From NCBI RefSeq assembly GCF_000067205.1, contig NC_010170.1, positions 1,550,001 to 1,614,000 of the forward strand: a stretch of 64,000 nt of DNA, written 5' to 3'. The translations under genes were made by a program, and so were the position numbers. This DNA comes from Bordetella petrii. GTDB taxonomy: Bacteria; Pseudomonadota; Gammaproteobacteria; Burkholderiales; Burkholderiaceae_B. Of this stretch, positions 42,940-51,876 are shown piece by piece (positions within the stretch are counted from its first letter, which is position 1; each line of letters starts with the position of its first letter). The notes under the pieces are model-generated. The model saw only the letters and a program-made list of their open reading frames with translations. It was not told the origin of the DNA and ran no database searches.

Positions 42940-43284
42940 ATGAATGCCAATCAGCCAGCATCGCCGGAAGGCGCGCCTAGTATTGCTTCTTTCTTCATCG
43001 TCATTGCAACCGATCATCCTGGCATGTCTGAAGTGCGTGCGCGGGTACGGCCGTCGCATCGCATTTGGCTGCGCGAGCATCCGGGCCACGCGATCAATGT
43101 TGTCCATGGGGGGCCGTTGCTGGACACGCAAGGCGCCATGGATGGCACGCTTCTCGTTGTGCAGGCGGCGCATATCGACGACGTGCACGCCTTCGTGGCC
43201 CACGACCCCTACGTACAGGCAGGTCTGTTTGCCGAGCTGTCGGTTCGCACATGGGAATGGACCTTGGGGCGGGGAACCTCATAA
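42940..43284 (+). CDS. YciI-family protein of the aromatic dioxygenase operon
   Basis: A 114-residue YCII-domain protein with FFIVIATDHPGMSEVRARV, a conserved His in RPSHRIWLREH, VHGGPLLDTQGAMDGTLLVV and AHDPYVQAGLFAELSVRTWEW. The His and the Asp in AHDPY match the pair used by TftG, a YciI-type dehydrochlorinase, so a halide-elimination or isomerase role is possible. Its location at the end of a haloaromatic operon supports a pathway role. The start at 42940 (MNANQPAS) is used; longer frames overlap the transporter gene. Confidence 0.8.
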   Translation: MNANQPASPEGAPSIASFFIVIATDHPGMSEVRARVRPSHRIWLREHPGHAINVVHGGPLLDTQGAMDGTLLVVQAAHIDDVHAFVAHDPYVQAGLFAELSVRTWEWTLGRGTS

Positions 43285-43492
43285 ATCCTGGGTACAGGCC
43301 TCCTACCCGCCGCTCAAGGAACGGACATCCGGACGCGGAGGCGAAAAACCTTACCGGGAGGAATTGCAGTCGGTCTTGGCCGTCTGGTTGATCAGTTCGT
43401 TGCAATAGCCGCCCACGACGGGATTTAACGCACTCCTAGCGTCTAGGTAAACACGCGTTGCGGCACGCCGTTGGCGTCGAAGTCCTGGCTCG
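43285..43492. other. Gap between catabolic cargo and integrase
   Basis: About 210 bases. No gene or clear terminator is recognised. A short minus-strand frame near 43440-43492 lies beyond the integrase stop and matches nothing I know. Confidence 0.4.
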
Positions 43493-45424
43493 TCAGCACG
43501 GCGCTTCTTCGAGCGCATTCACGTGGCGTTGCAACTGGCGAACGAACTCGGAGAACTGGGGTGTCTCGTCTGTACTGGAGCGCTCGAACTCCTTATAGGG
43601 CGTGACGGCTTGCAATACTTTGCCCACGTTGGTCGGTGTGACGACATCGATGGCTGCACGGTTTCCGAGGTTGGAATGGGGCTTGGTCAACAGACGATAC
43701 AGCGCCCAAGAATCTACATGCGGGCATTGGTTCATGAGCGCTTGGGCCAGCCGGCGCTTGAGCGGCACCAGTTGCCAGTCGGGAACGCGCTGCCCCCGGT
43801 TGCCCAAGCTGATGGACAGTAGCTTGCCTGCCTTCAGCTCGCGGTTGATCTGGTCTTTGGACTTCCCAGCCAGCTTCCCGAACAGCGCGACCGGCAGATT
43901 GTTCGGCGACTCGTACATGGCCAGCATTTCCTCACGCTCGCGCTGGATGGCAGAGACCTCCGACTCAGGAGCATGCGCCGGAGGCGGCGGCACCTGCGAC
44001 AGGCGCTGGAACGTGATTCCGCCGCTGTTGGGGGTCACGACGATGGGCGTGGCCGCCACGGGCGGTGAGCCGGAGACACCGGGCTCGGCGACCGTCGGGG
44101 CCACGTCCACCGCTTCCTCCACTTCCGCCATCGCTGGCACCCCGTCGATACGGATGGTCAGGTGCGCGCTCGCAGCTTGCACTTCGCCCTGTTCGAGCAG
44201 GTCCAGGCGATCGGCCCAGTCCTGCATCATGCGGCGACGCGGCTCCACGTACTTGGCGTGGTTGTAGGCCGAACTCACCTTGTTGGGGTCGGAGTGCGAA
44301 AGCTGCGCGTCCACCCAAATCTTCGGGTAGCCGATCTCGTTGAGTGCCGTCGAGATGGTGCCGCGGATGCCGTGCCCGGTCAGGCGCCCCTCGTAGCCCA
44401 TGAGCTGCACGGCCTTGTTGAGGGTGTTCTCGCTGATGCGTTTCTTGAGTTCGCTGCGGTGCGACAGCAGGTACTTCTGCGCCGGCCGCATCACGCCCAG
44501 GAGATAGCGCACGATCTCGATGGCCTGCAGGGACAGGGGCACGATGTAGGGCGGCACGTCCTGCGGCCGCTTGCCGGCCTTGCGCATTTCGTCCTGGAGT
44601 TGCTTGACGACCTCCGGCGGGATGATCCAAAAGCCCCGGTCGAGGTCGAACTGCTCGGGTTCGGCCAACCGCAGCTCGCCCGTGCGCACCCCCGTCAGGA
44701 ACAGTAGCCGCACGCCAAGCTGGGTCTGCCAGCCCCGGGGGTTGTAGCGTCGCAGCTTCTGAAGGAACTCGGGCAGTTCGGGCAGGTGCAGATAGGGGTT
44801 GTGGGCCACCGGGGGCTTGGGCTCGGCCACCACGTCCAGGTCCGCAGCCGGGTTGACTTCCAGCCCCTCGGCGATGACCAAGGCATAGCGGAACATCTGG
44901 TTGAACCAGGTGCGGACCTTCTCGGCCGTGGTGAACGCCTTGCGCTTCTCGATCGCCGCCAGGACGCCCAGGAGCTGGGGCCGGCGAATGTCATAGATGG
45001 ACATCTTCCCTAGGGTGGGCAGCACGTCCTTGTTGAAGATGCGCAGGATCTGCGAAAGCGTACTCTGGCGGCCTTCCTTGAGTTCCTTGCGGCGATGCTC
45101 GACCCAGGCATCGAAGACGTTCTTGAAGGTGTATTCGCCGGCCAGCTTGGCCGCGTGCCGACGCTGATCGCGTTCGATTTGGGGATCGATCCCCCTGGCG
45201 ATCAGGGCCTGGGCCTTGTCCCGCTCGGCGCGGGCCTCGCGCAGGCTGAGGGCAGGATAGCCGCCCAGGGCCATGCGCTTTTGCTTGCCCAGCCAGGAGT
45301 AGCGGAACATCCAAGACTTGCCGCCTGCGGCAGAGACCATCAGGCTCAGGCAGTCGTTGTCGTAGAGGGTGTAGCGTTTGCCGGTGGTCTTGGCCTGCCG
45401 GACGATCAGATCAGAGAGTGCCAT
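43493..45424 (-). CDS. int: ICE integrase, IntB13-type P4-like tyrosine recombinase
   Basis: 643 residues from ATG 45424, which follows AGGAGCCTCGAA; an in-frame upstream start at 45466 would give 657 residues, the length reported for IntB13. The DUF4102 arm-binding domain opens the protein (MALSDLIVRQAKTTGKRYTLYDND), followed by the core-binding domain and a catalytic domain with Arg in GVRTGELRL, HGIRGT, and the Tyr in SSAYNHAKYVEPRRRMM. A long C-terminal extension of about 240 residues is characteristic of ICEclc integrases. It reads away from tRNA-Gly, its attachment site 227 bases upstream. Confidence 0.93.
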   Translation of the reverse strand: MALSDLIVRQAKTTGKRYTLYDNDCLSLMVSAAGGKSWMFRYSWLGKQKRMALGGYPALSLREARAERDKAQALIARGIDPQIERDQRRHAAKLAGEYTFKNVFDAWVEHRRKELKEGRQSTLSQILRIFNKDVLPTLGKMSIYDIRRPQLLGVLAAIEKRKAFTTAEKVRTWFNQMFRYALVIAEGLEVNPAADLDVVAEPKPPVAHNPYLHLPELPEFLQKLRRYNPRGWQTQLGVRLLFLTGVRTGELRLAEPEQFDLDRGFWIIPPEVVKQLQDEMRKAGKRPQDVPPYIVPLSLQAIEIVRYLLGVMRPAQKYLLSHRSELKKRISENTLNKAVQLMGYEGRLTGHGIRGTISTALNEIGYPKIWVDAQLSHSDPNKVSSAYNHAKYVEPRRRMMQDWADRLDLLEQGEVQAASAHLTIRIDGVPAMAEVEEAVDVAPTVAEPGVSGSPPVAATPIVVTPNSGGITFQRLSQVPPPPAHAPESEVSAIQREREEMLAMYESPNNLPVALFGKLAGKSKDQINRELKAGKLLSISLGNRGQRVPDWQLVPLKRRLAQALMNQCPHVDSWALYRLLTKPHSNLGNRAAIDVVTPTNVGKVLQAVTPYKEFERSSTDETPQFSEFVRQLQRHVNALEEAPC

Positions 45425-45650
45425 TTCGAGGCTCCTAAGTAATGACTTAGGCCCTATGCTCGTCATGGTTCCCGCTCAGCCCCAGCAACTATCCGGAAGC
45501 CGCCTCACCCGTATTCCTGTGCCTAGATTGGCGCCTAAAAAAGGCTGGCTGTGGGTGGATTTCCGTGGCGCTCGCTGGAATGAAAAAAGGGGCCGAAGCC
45601 CCTCTTTTCAACGACTTACAGACGTCAGTAGAAGTCTGTAGATCATAACT
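45425..45650. promoter_or_regulatory. ICE end between integrase and tRNA-Gly
   Basis: This 226-base segment is the extreme ICE end. It should hold the integrase promoter and, by analogy with ICEclc, Int- or IHF-binding sites. An inverted repeat ACAGAC/GTCTGT lies at about 45616-45640 close to the att core, and the tRNA terminator lies at 45588-45603. No promoter could be assigned with confidence. Confidence 0.5.
45585..45606 (-). terminator. Rho-independent terminator downstream of tRNA-Gly, within the ICE end
   Basis: On the minus strand, AGGGGC-TTCG-GCCCCT is followed by a T-run. It stands about 48 bases past the tRNA 3' end and would stop tRNA transcription before it enters the integrase gene. 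Because it lies inside the ICE, the element seems to bring its own terminator. Confidence 0.75.
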
Positions 45651-45726
45651 TGGAGCGGGAGACGAGTCTCGAACTCGCGACCTCAACCTTGGCAAGGTTG
45701 CGCTCTACCAACTGAGCTACTCCCGC
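45651..45726 (-). tRNA. tRNA-Gly (anticodon GCC)
   Basis: The minus strand folds as a full cloverleaf: acceptor GCGGGAG/CTCCCGC, D-arm with AGTTGGTA, anticodon loop TTGCCAA (GCC), T-arm GTTCGAGAC, and an encoded CCA end. It is the known target of ICEclc-type integrases, and the ICE begins at its 3' end. The gene remains intact because the element restores the 3' part. Confidence 0.97.
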
Positions 45727-45771
45727 GTTGCTGGGGCTGTTAAAACACTAGGCCGATCAGCGAAGACCGGC

Positions 45772-45800
45772 ATCATAGCGGTTTTCAAGGCCGTGTGCAA
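45772..45800 (-). promoter_or_regulatory. Sigma-70 promoter of tRNA-Gly
   Basis: On the minus strand, TTGCAC (45800-45795) and TATGAT (45777-45772) are separated by 17 bases, a near-consensus pair. The tRNA 5' end is about 46 bases downstream, leaving a short leader for RNase P. Confidence 0.65.
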
Positions 45801-45858
45801 ACGTATTTGCGGCCTGCCGTTAATATGTGGGCTGTTGTCTTCAGCCGCCCCTTCTTAC

Positions 45859-46920
45859 ATGCCGGATTCCTCCCGGGCCTTGCCCGCCACTCTGGTTCCC
45901 GCCACCCAGGATTTGACCTCGCTCAACACCCTGGGCCTGGCCTCGCGCGCCCCGGCTTTTGTCCGCTTGCGGTCGCCGTCGCAACTCGATGCCTTGTCGA
46001 CGCTGGCCAGCCGCCATCGCGGCCTGTTGGTGTTGGGCGGTGGCAGCAACCTGGTGTTGCCGCCGCAGGTCGACAGCCTGGTGGCGCACGTGGCATTGCG
46101 CGGCGTGCGCCTGCTCGAAGCCCGGCCCGACGCCTGGATTGTCGAGGCCGGCGCGGGCGAGAACTGGCATGGCTTCGTGTCGGCTTGCGTGGCCAATGGC
46201 TGGGACGGCCTGGAAAACCTGGCCCTGATCCCGGGCACGGTGGGCGCCGCGCCGGTGCAGAACATCGGCGCCTACGGCGTCGAGCTGGCCGACCGCTTCC
46301 TGGGCCTGACGGCCTGGAATGTGCGGCAGCGTCGCCTGGTCGACATGGACGCCGCCGCGTGCCGCTATGCGTATCGCGACAGCGCGTTCAAGCACGATGC
46401 GCCGGGCGCGTGGGTCATTGTGTCGGTGCGCTTCGCGCTGCCGCGACCCTGGCGGCCGGTGCTCGACTATCCCGACCTGCGGCGCCAGGCAAGCCTGGCT
46501 GGCACGCCGACGGCCCGCGCCGTGTTCGATGCGGTATGCAGCATCCGGCGCGCCAAGCTGCCCGACCCCGCCGTCATCGGCAATGCAGGCAGTTTTTTCA
46601 AGAATCCGCTGGTCGATGGCGCCGTGCGGGACGATCTGGCTGCGCGGTATCCGGGGCTGGTGTCGTATCCCCAGCCGGACGGCCGCTACAAGCTGGCCGC
46701 GGGCTGGCTGATCGATCAATGCGGCTGGAAGGGCAGGCGACTGGGGCCGGCCGGCGTGCACGACCGGCAGGCGCTGGTGCTGGTAAACCGGGGCGGGGCC
46801 GCGGCAGCCGACATCATGGCCCTGGCCGCCGCCATTCAGCGCGATGTGGCCGAACGCTATCAGGTGGCGCTGGAGCCCGAACCGGTCGTGTGGCGCGACG
46901 CCCCGGCGGCCGGCGCCTGA
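45859..46920 (+). CDS. murB: UDP-N-acetylenolpyruvoylglucosamine reductase
   Basis: A 353-residue type I MurB that uses FAD and NADPH to make UDP-MurNAc in the cytoplasm, the second committed step of peptidoglycan synthesis. FAD-binding LGGGSNLVLPP is near residue 74, PGTVGAAPVQNIGAYGVEL at about 135, and the catalytic serine in GNAGSFFKNP at about 255. The start at 45859 (MPDSSRALP) is used; a longer frame from 45793 overlaps the tRNA promoter. It is the first chromosomal protein gene beyond the ICE. Confidence 0.95.
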   Translation: MPDSSRALPATLVPATQDLTSLNTLGLASRAPAFVRLRSPSQLDALSTLASRHRGLLVLGGGSNLVLPPQVDSLVAHVALRGVRLLEARPDAWIVEAGAGENWHGFVSACVANGWDGLENLALIPGTVGAAPVQNIGAYGVELADRFLGLTAWNVRQRRLVDMDAAACRYAYRDSAFKHDAPGAWVIVSVRFALPRPWRPVLDYPDLRRQASLAGTPTARAVFDAVCSIRRAKLPDPAVIGNAGSFFKNPLVDGAVRDDLAARYPGLVSYPQPDGRYKLAAGWLIDQCGWKGRRLGPAGVHDRQALVLVNRGGAAAADIMALAAAIQRDVAERYQVALEPEPVVWRDAPAAGA

Positions 46921-46966
46921 CGCCAGACACCTGACGCTGGCGTGCAAGCGGCGCGCGCAGGCGGGC

Positions 46967-47758
46967 TCAGAGTCCCAGCACGGCCTGCATATCGAACAGG
47001 CCGTTATGGCGGCCCTGCAGGAAGCGCGCGGCGCGCAGAGCGCCTTCGGCATAGGTGGCGCGGCTGCTCGAGCGGTGCGTGATCTCGATGCGCTCGCCGG
47101 TGCCGCAGAAATACACGGTGTGGTCGCCCACGATGTCGCCGCCGCGCACCACCGAAAAGCCGATGGTGCCCGGTTTACGCACGCCGGTGTCGCCATGGCG
47201 GGTCCAGGTGGCGACGTCGGGCAGCGCCACGTTCCAGGCCGAGGCGACGGTTTCTCCCATTTTCAGGGCCGTGCCGGACGGCGCGTCGACCTTGTTGCGG
47301 TGGTGCGCCTCGAACACTTCGACGTCGTAACCCGAATTGAGGATGCGCGCCGCCACTTCCAGCAGCTTCAGGGTGGCATTGACGCCCACGCTCATGTTGG
47401 GGGCGAACACGATGGCGATTTTCTGCGCCGCCACCTCTATGGCGGCGCGGCCGTTGTCGTCGAAACCGGTCGTGCCGATGACCATGCGCGTGCCATGCCG
47501 CACGCAGGCCTGCAGGTGATGCAGTGTGGAGTCGGGGCGGGTGAAGTCGATCAGGCAGTCGGCCTGCGCCAGCGCGTCGAGCTGGTCGGTAACGATGACG
47601 CCGGTGTCGCGCCCCAGGAAGGCGCCGGCATCCTGGCCCTTGGCCGTTGAGCCGGCGCGGCACAGGGCGACGGCCAGTTGCAGGTCGGGGCTGTTCAGCA
47701 CGGCTTCGATGAGCATGCGGCCCATACGGCCGCCGGCGCCGGCAATAGCGATACGCAT
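46967..47758 (-). CDS. dapB: 4-hydroxy-tetrahydrodipicolinate reductase
   Basis: A 263-residue DapB that reduces the dihydrodipicolinate precursor with NAD(P)H in lysine and diaminopimelate synthesis. The N-terminal nucleotide motif is AIAGAGGRMGRML, followed by GTTGF, APNMSVGVN, and the catalytic EAHHRNKVDAPSGTA. Length is normal. It converges with murB and follows bamE on the same strand with a 60-base gap. Confidence 0.96.
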   Translation of the reverse strand: MRIAIAGAGGRMGRMLIEAVLNSPDLQLAVALCRAGSTAKGQDAGAFLGRDTGVIVTDQLDALAQADCLIDFTRPDSTLHHLQACVRHGTRMVIGTTGFDDNGRAAIEVAAQKIAIVFAPNMSVGVNATLKLLEVAARILNSGYDVEVFEAHHRNKVDAPSGTALKMGETVASAWNVALPDVATWTRHGDTGVRKPGTIGFSVVRGGDIVGDHTVYFCGTGERIEITHRSSSRATYAEGALRAARFLQGRHNGLFDMQAVLGL

Positions 47759-47818
47759 AAGGTTCCTTTTACAGTGTCAGTCGCTCACCGCGCGGTGCGG
47801 CGGGGCGAGCGCCGCGTC

Positions 47819-48547
47819 TTAGCGCAGCGGCTCGGCGCCGCCTCCCGGCTGCCCGATGCTGCTGCGCGGCAGGGCGTCGGGCGAGTTCAGGCGCAGCTCG
47901 CGCCGGGCGGGCGATGTGGCGGCGGGCTGGGCGGCCGGGTTCTGCGCCTGCGATGCGTCGGGTTGCGCTCCGCCCATGTCGGGCGCCGGCACCGGCTCGG
48001 CGCTGGTGGCTGGCTCGGCCGGTTGCGCGCCGCCCGGCGGCGTGCCCAGGGCGGGCAGCTGGGCCGGATCGGCGGGTTCAGGCGCGGTGGGGCCGTTGAT
48101 GCCGGCGGCATCCTGGCGGGCAGTGTCGGCGTCGATCTGCTCGTCGGCCTTTTCCAGGGCCGGCTTGCCCTCGGCGTCGAGCTGGAACGGCTGTAGTTCC
48201 GGCTGTTCGTCGCCGCTCCAGCGCACCAGGCGGTCGTTGTCGAACCAGACGGTGAACTTGCGCTCTTGCGCCTTGCCGTAGCCTGGCTTGAAGTAATAAG
48301 GGTAGTCCCAGCGGTCGGCATGCAGCACGCTGGTCAGGGTGGGACTGCCCAGGGCAAAGCGCACCTGCTCGCGCGTCATGCCAGGCTGCAGCAAGGCCAC
48401 CTGCTCCTGGGTGATCCAGTTCCCCTGCTGCACGGGGGCCTTGTACGGGAATCCCCATTTGTCGGACGTGCAGCCCGCCAGGGCGGCCGTAACCGTGGCC
48501 GCCGCGAGCACGGTTTTCAGGAACCGGGTCGGAATACGTGCAATCAT
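47819..48547 (-). CDS. bamE: Outer-membrane assembly lipoprotein BamE
   Basis: A 242-residue lipoprotein of the BAM complex. The signal peptide ends in a lipobox (LAGC) with Cys about residue 23. The SmpA/OmlA fold covers about 40-110 (QVALLQPGMTREQVRFALGSPTLTS and YYFKPGYGKAQERKFTVWFDNDRLVRW). The last 110 residues are a Pro/Ala-rich tail, longer than the 110-residue E. coli protein but usual in Bordetella relatives. The ATG at 48547 is used; a TTG nine bases earlier is also possible. It is divergent from fur. Confidence 0.9.
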   Translation of the reverse strand: MIARIPTRFLKTVLAAATVTAALAGCTSDKWGFPYKAPVQQGNWITQEQVALLQPGMTREQVRFALGSPTLTSVLHADRWDYPYYFKPGYGKAQERKFTVWFDNDRLVRWSGDEQPELQPFQLDAEGKPALEKADEQIDADTARQDAAGINGPTAPEPADPAQLPALGTPPGGAQPAEPATSAEPVPAPDMGGAQPDASQAQNPAAQPAATSPARRELRLNSPDALPRSSIGQPGGGAEPLR

Positions 48548-48707
48548 GGACTCCAAGCGCCCCTATCTGTGATTTAAAGCCAGTAAAACCGTTATCATAA
48601 AGGTTTCATATTGCGGTAGCTCCGCCGGGCGGCAAAAAGGCTGTACATTGCCGGCGCGCTTGCCGCGATCTGCCCATGCCACACCGCGGACGGAGACCGA
48701 TTACACC

Positions 48708-49130
48708 ATGACCACCGACCAAAGCGAATTGAAAAACATGGGTTTGAAGGCGACCTTTCCGCGCCTGAAAATTCTGGACATTTTTCGTAAAGCAGATCAG
48801 CGCCATCTCAGCGCCGAAGACGTGTATCGCGCGCTTATCGGCGAAAACGTCGAAATCGGCCTGGCTACTGTCTACCGCGTGCTGACCCAGTTCGAGCAGG
48901 CCGGCATTCTCAGCCGCAGCCAGTTCGACAGCGGCAAGGCGGTGTTCGAGCTCAACGACGGCGATCACCACGATCACCTTATTTGCACGAATTGCGGCAA
49001 GGTAGTCGAGTTTTCCGATCCCGACATCGAAAAACGCCAGCACAAGGTTGCCAAAGACAACAATTTTGCGCTCGAAAGCCACGCCATGGTGCTATACGGC
49101 ATCTGCGGCGACTGCCAAAAAACCCGTTAA
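48708..49130 (+). CDS. fur: Ferric uptake regulator
   Basis: A 140-residue Fur. The winged-helix N-terminal domain is LKNMGLKATFPRLKILDIF through ATVYRVLTQFEQAGIL, and the metal-binding C-terminal domain has HHDHLICTNCGKVVEF and CGDC. With Fe2+ it represses iron-uptake genes. The start at 48708 (MTTDQSELK) matches the family. Position back-to-back with bamE and facing recN is a common betaproteobacterial arrangement. Confidence 0.96.
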   Translation: MTTDQSELKNMGLKATFPRLKILDIFRKADQRHLSAEDVYRALIGENVEIGLATVYRVLTQFEQAGILSRSQFDSGKAVFELNDGDHHDHLICTNCGKVVEFSDPDIEKRQHKVAKDNNFALESHAMVLYGICGDCQKTR

Positions 49131-49190
49131 GCCCATGACGCGCGCGGCGGCGGCCGATCGCGTTGCGCAATGCCCGCAACGCAGCCTTAG

Positions 49191-50852
49191 CTAGCGCGAG
49201 GGCTCGGCCAGCCCGCCCAGCATTTCACGCGCGTGTTCGCGCGTGGTGGCGGTGATCTTGATGCCGCCCAGCATGCGCGCGATTTCCTCGACGCGCTCGC
49301 CCGCATCCAGTTCGGCAATGTGCGAACGCGTGGTGCCGGCCGTTTCCGTTTTGCTGACCCGATACTGCGCCGTACCGCAAGCCGCCACCTGCGGCAAGTG
49401 CGTTACGCACAGCACCTGGTGACGCTCGCCCAGTTCGCGCAGCAGCTTGCCTACCACTTCGGCCACCGCGCCGCCCACCCCGCTGTCGACCTCGTCGAAA
49501 ATCAGCGTGGGCACGCGCGCCGCGCGGCTGGCAATGACCGACAGCGCCAGCGAAATACGCGACAGTTCGCCGCCCGAGGCCACCTTGCCCAGCGGCCGCG
49601 GCGCGGTGCCGGCATGGCCGGCCACCAGGAATTCGACCAGGTCGCTACCGTGGGCCGATGGCGCCGCTCGCGACACCATGGGCTCGAAACGCCCGCCCTG
49701 CATGGCCAGCGTCTGCATGGCCTGGGTGACCTGCTTGCCCAGGCTCTTGGCCACCCTGGCGCGCGCGGCCGACAACTTGCCGGCCGCTGTTTCGTACTGC
49801 GCGGCGGCGGCGTCGGCCCGGGCGCGCAGGGCGTCGATATCGGCCGCCGCCTGCAGGTCGGCCAGTTGCGCCTGCACAGACTCGCGCAGGGCCGGCAGGG
49901 CCTCGGGCTCGGTCTTGAATTTGCGCGCGGTCTCGAACACCGCGCTCATGCGCGTTTCGACTTCGGCCAGGCGCTGCGGGTCGAGATCGACCCGGCTGAC
50001 ATAGTTGTTCAGGTCGGAGACCGCTTCGGACACCGCGATGCGGGCCGATTCGAGCTCGTCGGCCACGCCCTGCAGCGCGGGGTCGTGGCGCAGCATTTGC
50101 TGCAGCCGGTGCTGCGCGGTGTTCAGGCGGCGGCCGGCGGAATCGTCTTCGCCGTCGAGCGCTTCGAGTATCTGCCCGGCGCCGTCGAGCAGGGCCTGGG
50201 CGTGGGCGAGGCGCGACTGTTCTGTTTGCAGCGTGTCCCATTCGTCGGGTTGCAAGGCCAGTTGGGCCAGTTCGTCGGCCTGCCATTGCAGACGTTCGCG
50301 CTCGGCCGCCAGGCCGGCTTCGTCTTTCTCGGCCAGTTCGAGCTGCCGCGCCAGCGCGCGCCAGTCTTTCCAGGCCTGCGCGACGGCCTGGCGCAATTCG
50401 CCGTGCCCGCCGTGCGCGTCGAGCAGGTCGCGCTGGGCATCGGTGCGCATCAGGCTCTGGTGAGCGTGCTGGCCGTGGATGTCGACCAGGCTGTCGCCCA
50501 GTTCGCGCAGTTGCGCCAGGGTGGCCGGCATGCCGTTGATGTAGCCGCGGCTGCGGCCCTGGGCGTCTACCACGCGGCGCAGCGCCAGCTCGTCGCCGCC
50601 GTCGAGGTCGCGCTCGGCCAGCCAGGCGCGCAGCGTGTCGGGCACGTCGAACAGGGCGGTGATGTCGGCGCGCGCGGCGCCTTCGCGCAGCACGCCGACG
50701 TCGGCGCGTTCGCCCAGCGCGAGCGCCAGGGCATCGATAAGTATGGATTTGCCGGCGCCCGTCTCGCCCGAAAACACGGTGAAGCCGGCGCCGAAATGGA
50801 TTTCGGCCTGTTCGACGATGACGAAGTCGCGGATGTGCAGGGTGCGCAGCAT
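49191..50852 (-). CDS. recN: DNA repair protein RecN
   Basis: A 553-residue SMC-like ATPase for double-strand break repair. The Walker A motif GETGAGKS is near residue 30. A long coiled-coil region runs from about 150 to 370, and the C-terminal ABC signature and Walker B are in SGGELSRISLALSVIAS and PTLIFDEVDSGVGG. It starts 9 bases after the nadK stop on the same strand, a conserved pairing. Confidence 0.95.
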   Translation of the reverse strand: MLRTLHIRDFVIVEQAEIHFGAGFTVFSGETGAGKSILIDALALALGERADVGVLREGAARADITALFDVPDTLRAWLAERDLDGGDELALRRVVDAQGRSRGYINGMPATLAQLRELGDSLVDIHGQHAHQSLMRTDAQRDLLDAHGGHGELRQAVAQAWKDWRALARQLELAEKDEAGLAAERERLQWQADELAQLALQPDEWDTLQTEQSRLAHAQALLDGAGQILEALDGEDDSAGRRLNTAQHRLQQMLRHDPALQGVADELESARIAVSEAVSDLNNYVSRVDLDPQRLAEVETRMSAVFETARKFKTEPEALPALRESVQAQLADLQAAADIDALRARADAAAAQYETAAGKLSAARARVAKSLGKQVTQAMQTLAMQGGRFEPMVSRAAPSAHGSDLVEFLVAGHAGTAPRPLGKVASGGELSRISLALSVIASRAARVPTLIFDEVDSGVGGAVAEVVGKLLRELGERHQVLCVTHLPQVAACGTAQYRVSKTETAGTTRSHIAELDAGERVEEIARMLGGIKITATTREHAREMLGGLAEPSR

Positions 50853-50861
50853 GGCCGGCTG

Positions 50862-51761
50862 TTATTCCACGCTATCGGATGCCTGCGGCATCAGGTTCCA
50901 GTGCAGCTTGCGGCGCAGGGTCGAGAAGAAACTGTAGCCCTCGGGATGCACGAAGCGGATGGTGTGCGGCGCGCGCTGCACCGAGATGCGGTCGCCCGGC
51001 TGCAGGTCGGACCACGTCTGCATGTCGAAGTGCACGCTGGCGCCGACTTCGACGCGGCCGATGGCGGTAAGCGTCATATTGAGCACGCCGCCGCCCGGGA
51101 TGACGATAGGGCGGTTCGACAGCGTCTGGGGAGCCACCGGCACGAGCACCATGGCGTCCAGGCCCGGGTGCAGGATGGGGCCGTTGGCCGACAGCGCGTA
51201 CGCGGTGGACCCGGTCGGGGTGGCGATGATCAGGCCGTCGGCGCGCTGAGCGTACATGAAGGCGCCATCGAGCTCGACCCGCACCTCGATCATGCCGCCG
51301 CGGCCGGCGCGGTTCAGCACCACGTCGTTGAGCGCCGGCGCCGTGTACATGAGCTGGTCGCCGCGCCAGACACTGCCCACCAGCAGCATGCGGTCTTCGG
51401 CCTGGTAATTGCCCTCGATGACCCGCGCCAGCGCAATATGCGCCTCTTGCAGGGGCACGTCGGTGATGAAGCCCAGCCGCCCGTGGTTGATGCCGACCAG
51501 CGGCACGCCGTAGGGCGCCAGGGTGCGTGCCGCGCCCAGCACGGTGCCGTCGCCGCCCATGACCACGGCCAGCGACGCGGTGGCGCCGATTTCTTGCAGG
51601 GTGGCCACGGGGTATTCGTGCACGCCCGTATTGCTGGCGGTGTCGGCCTCGACCAGCACGCGGCGCCCGGCCTGCTCGAGCATGTGCGCCAGGGCGCGCA
51701 GCGGAGCGTCCAGGCCGGTATCCTGGTGTCTGCCGATGAGGGCGACGGTGGGAAAATGCAT
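50862..51761 (-). CDS. nadK: NAD kinase
   Basis: A 299-residue NAD kinase that makes NADP+ from NAD+ and ATP or polyphosphate. The signature GGDGTVLGAAR is near residue 70, followed by GINHGRLGFITDV, and the C-terminal ATPTGSTAYALSANGPIL. The start at 51761 (MHFPTVALIGRH) fits the family; the longer frame from 51854 runs into the hrcA promoter region. It is divergent from hrcA. Confidence 0.94.
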   Translation of the reverse strand: MHFPTVALIGRHQDTGLDAPLRALAHMLEQAGRRVLVEADTASNTGVHEYPVATLQEIGATASLAVVMGGDGTVLGAARTLAPYGVPLVGINHGRLGFITDVPLQEAHIALARVIEGNYQAEDRMLLVGSVWRGDQLMYTAPALNDVVLNRAGRGGMIEVRVELDGAFMYAQRADGLIIATPTGSTAYALSANGPILHPGLDAMVLVPVAPQTLSNRPIVIPGGGVLNMTLTAIGRVEVGASVHFDMQTWSDLQPGDRISVQRAPHTIRFVHPEGYSFFSTLRRKLHWNLMPQASDSVE

Positions 51762-51876
51762 GGCGAAAGCAACCGAGTGATAAAGGGAACAGCGGATTGG
51801 GCGATTATATGGGGCCGCATGTTCCGCCGCTGGACAAAAATCGCCCATTTCCAAAAGTTTCCCTACAATAGCTTAT

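Larger units (their letters stand above)
1..45668. mobile_element. ICEclc/PFGI-1-like integrative and conjugative element (right part; left end outside window)
   Basis: The block carries ICE conjugation genes of the ICEclc/PFGI-1 group, a MobH relaxase, catabolic cargo, and at its right edge an IntB13-type integrase beside tRNA-Gly(GCC). ICEclc is known to insert into the 3' end of tRNA-Gly and to place its variable catabolic genes next to the integrase, as here. The last bases of the tRNA (about 45651-45668) are taken as the att core by analogy; the exact core cannot be read from one end. The second att copy is not in this window. Confidence 0.88.
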
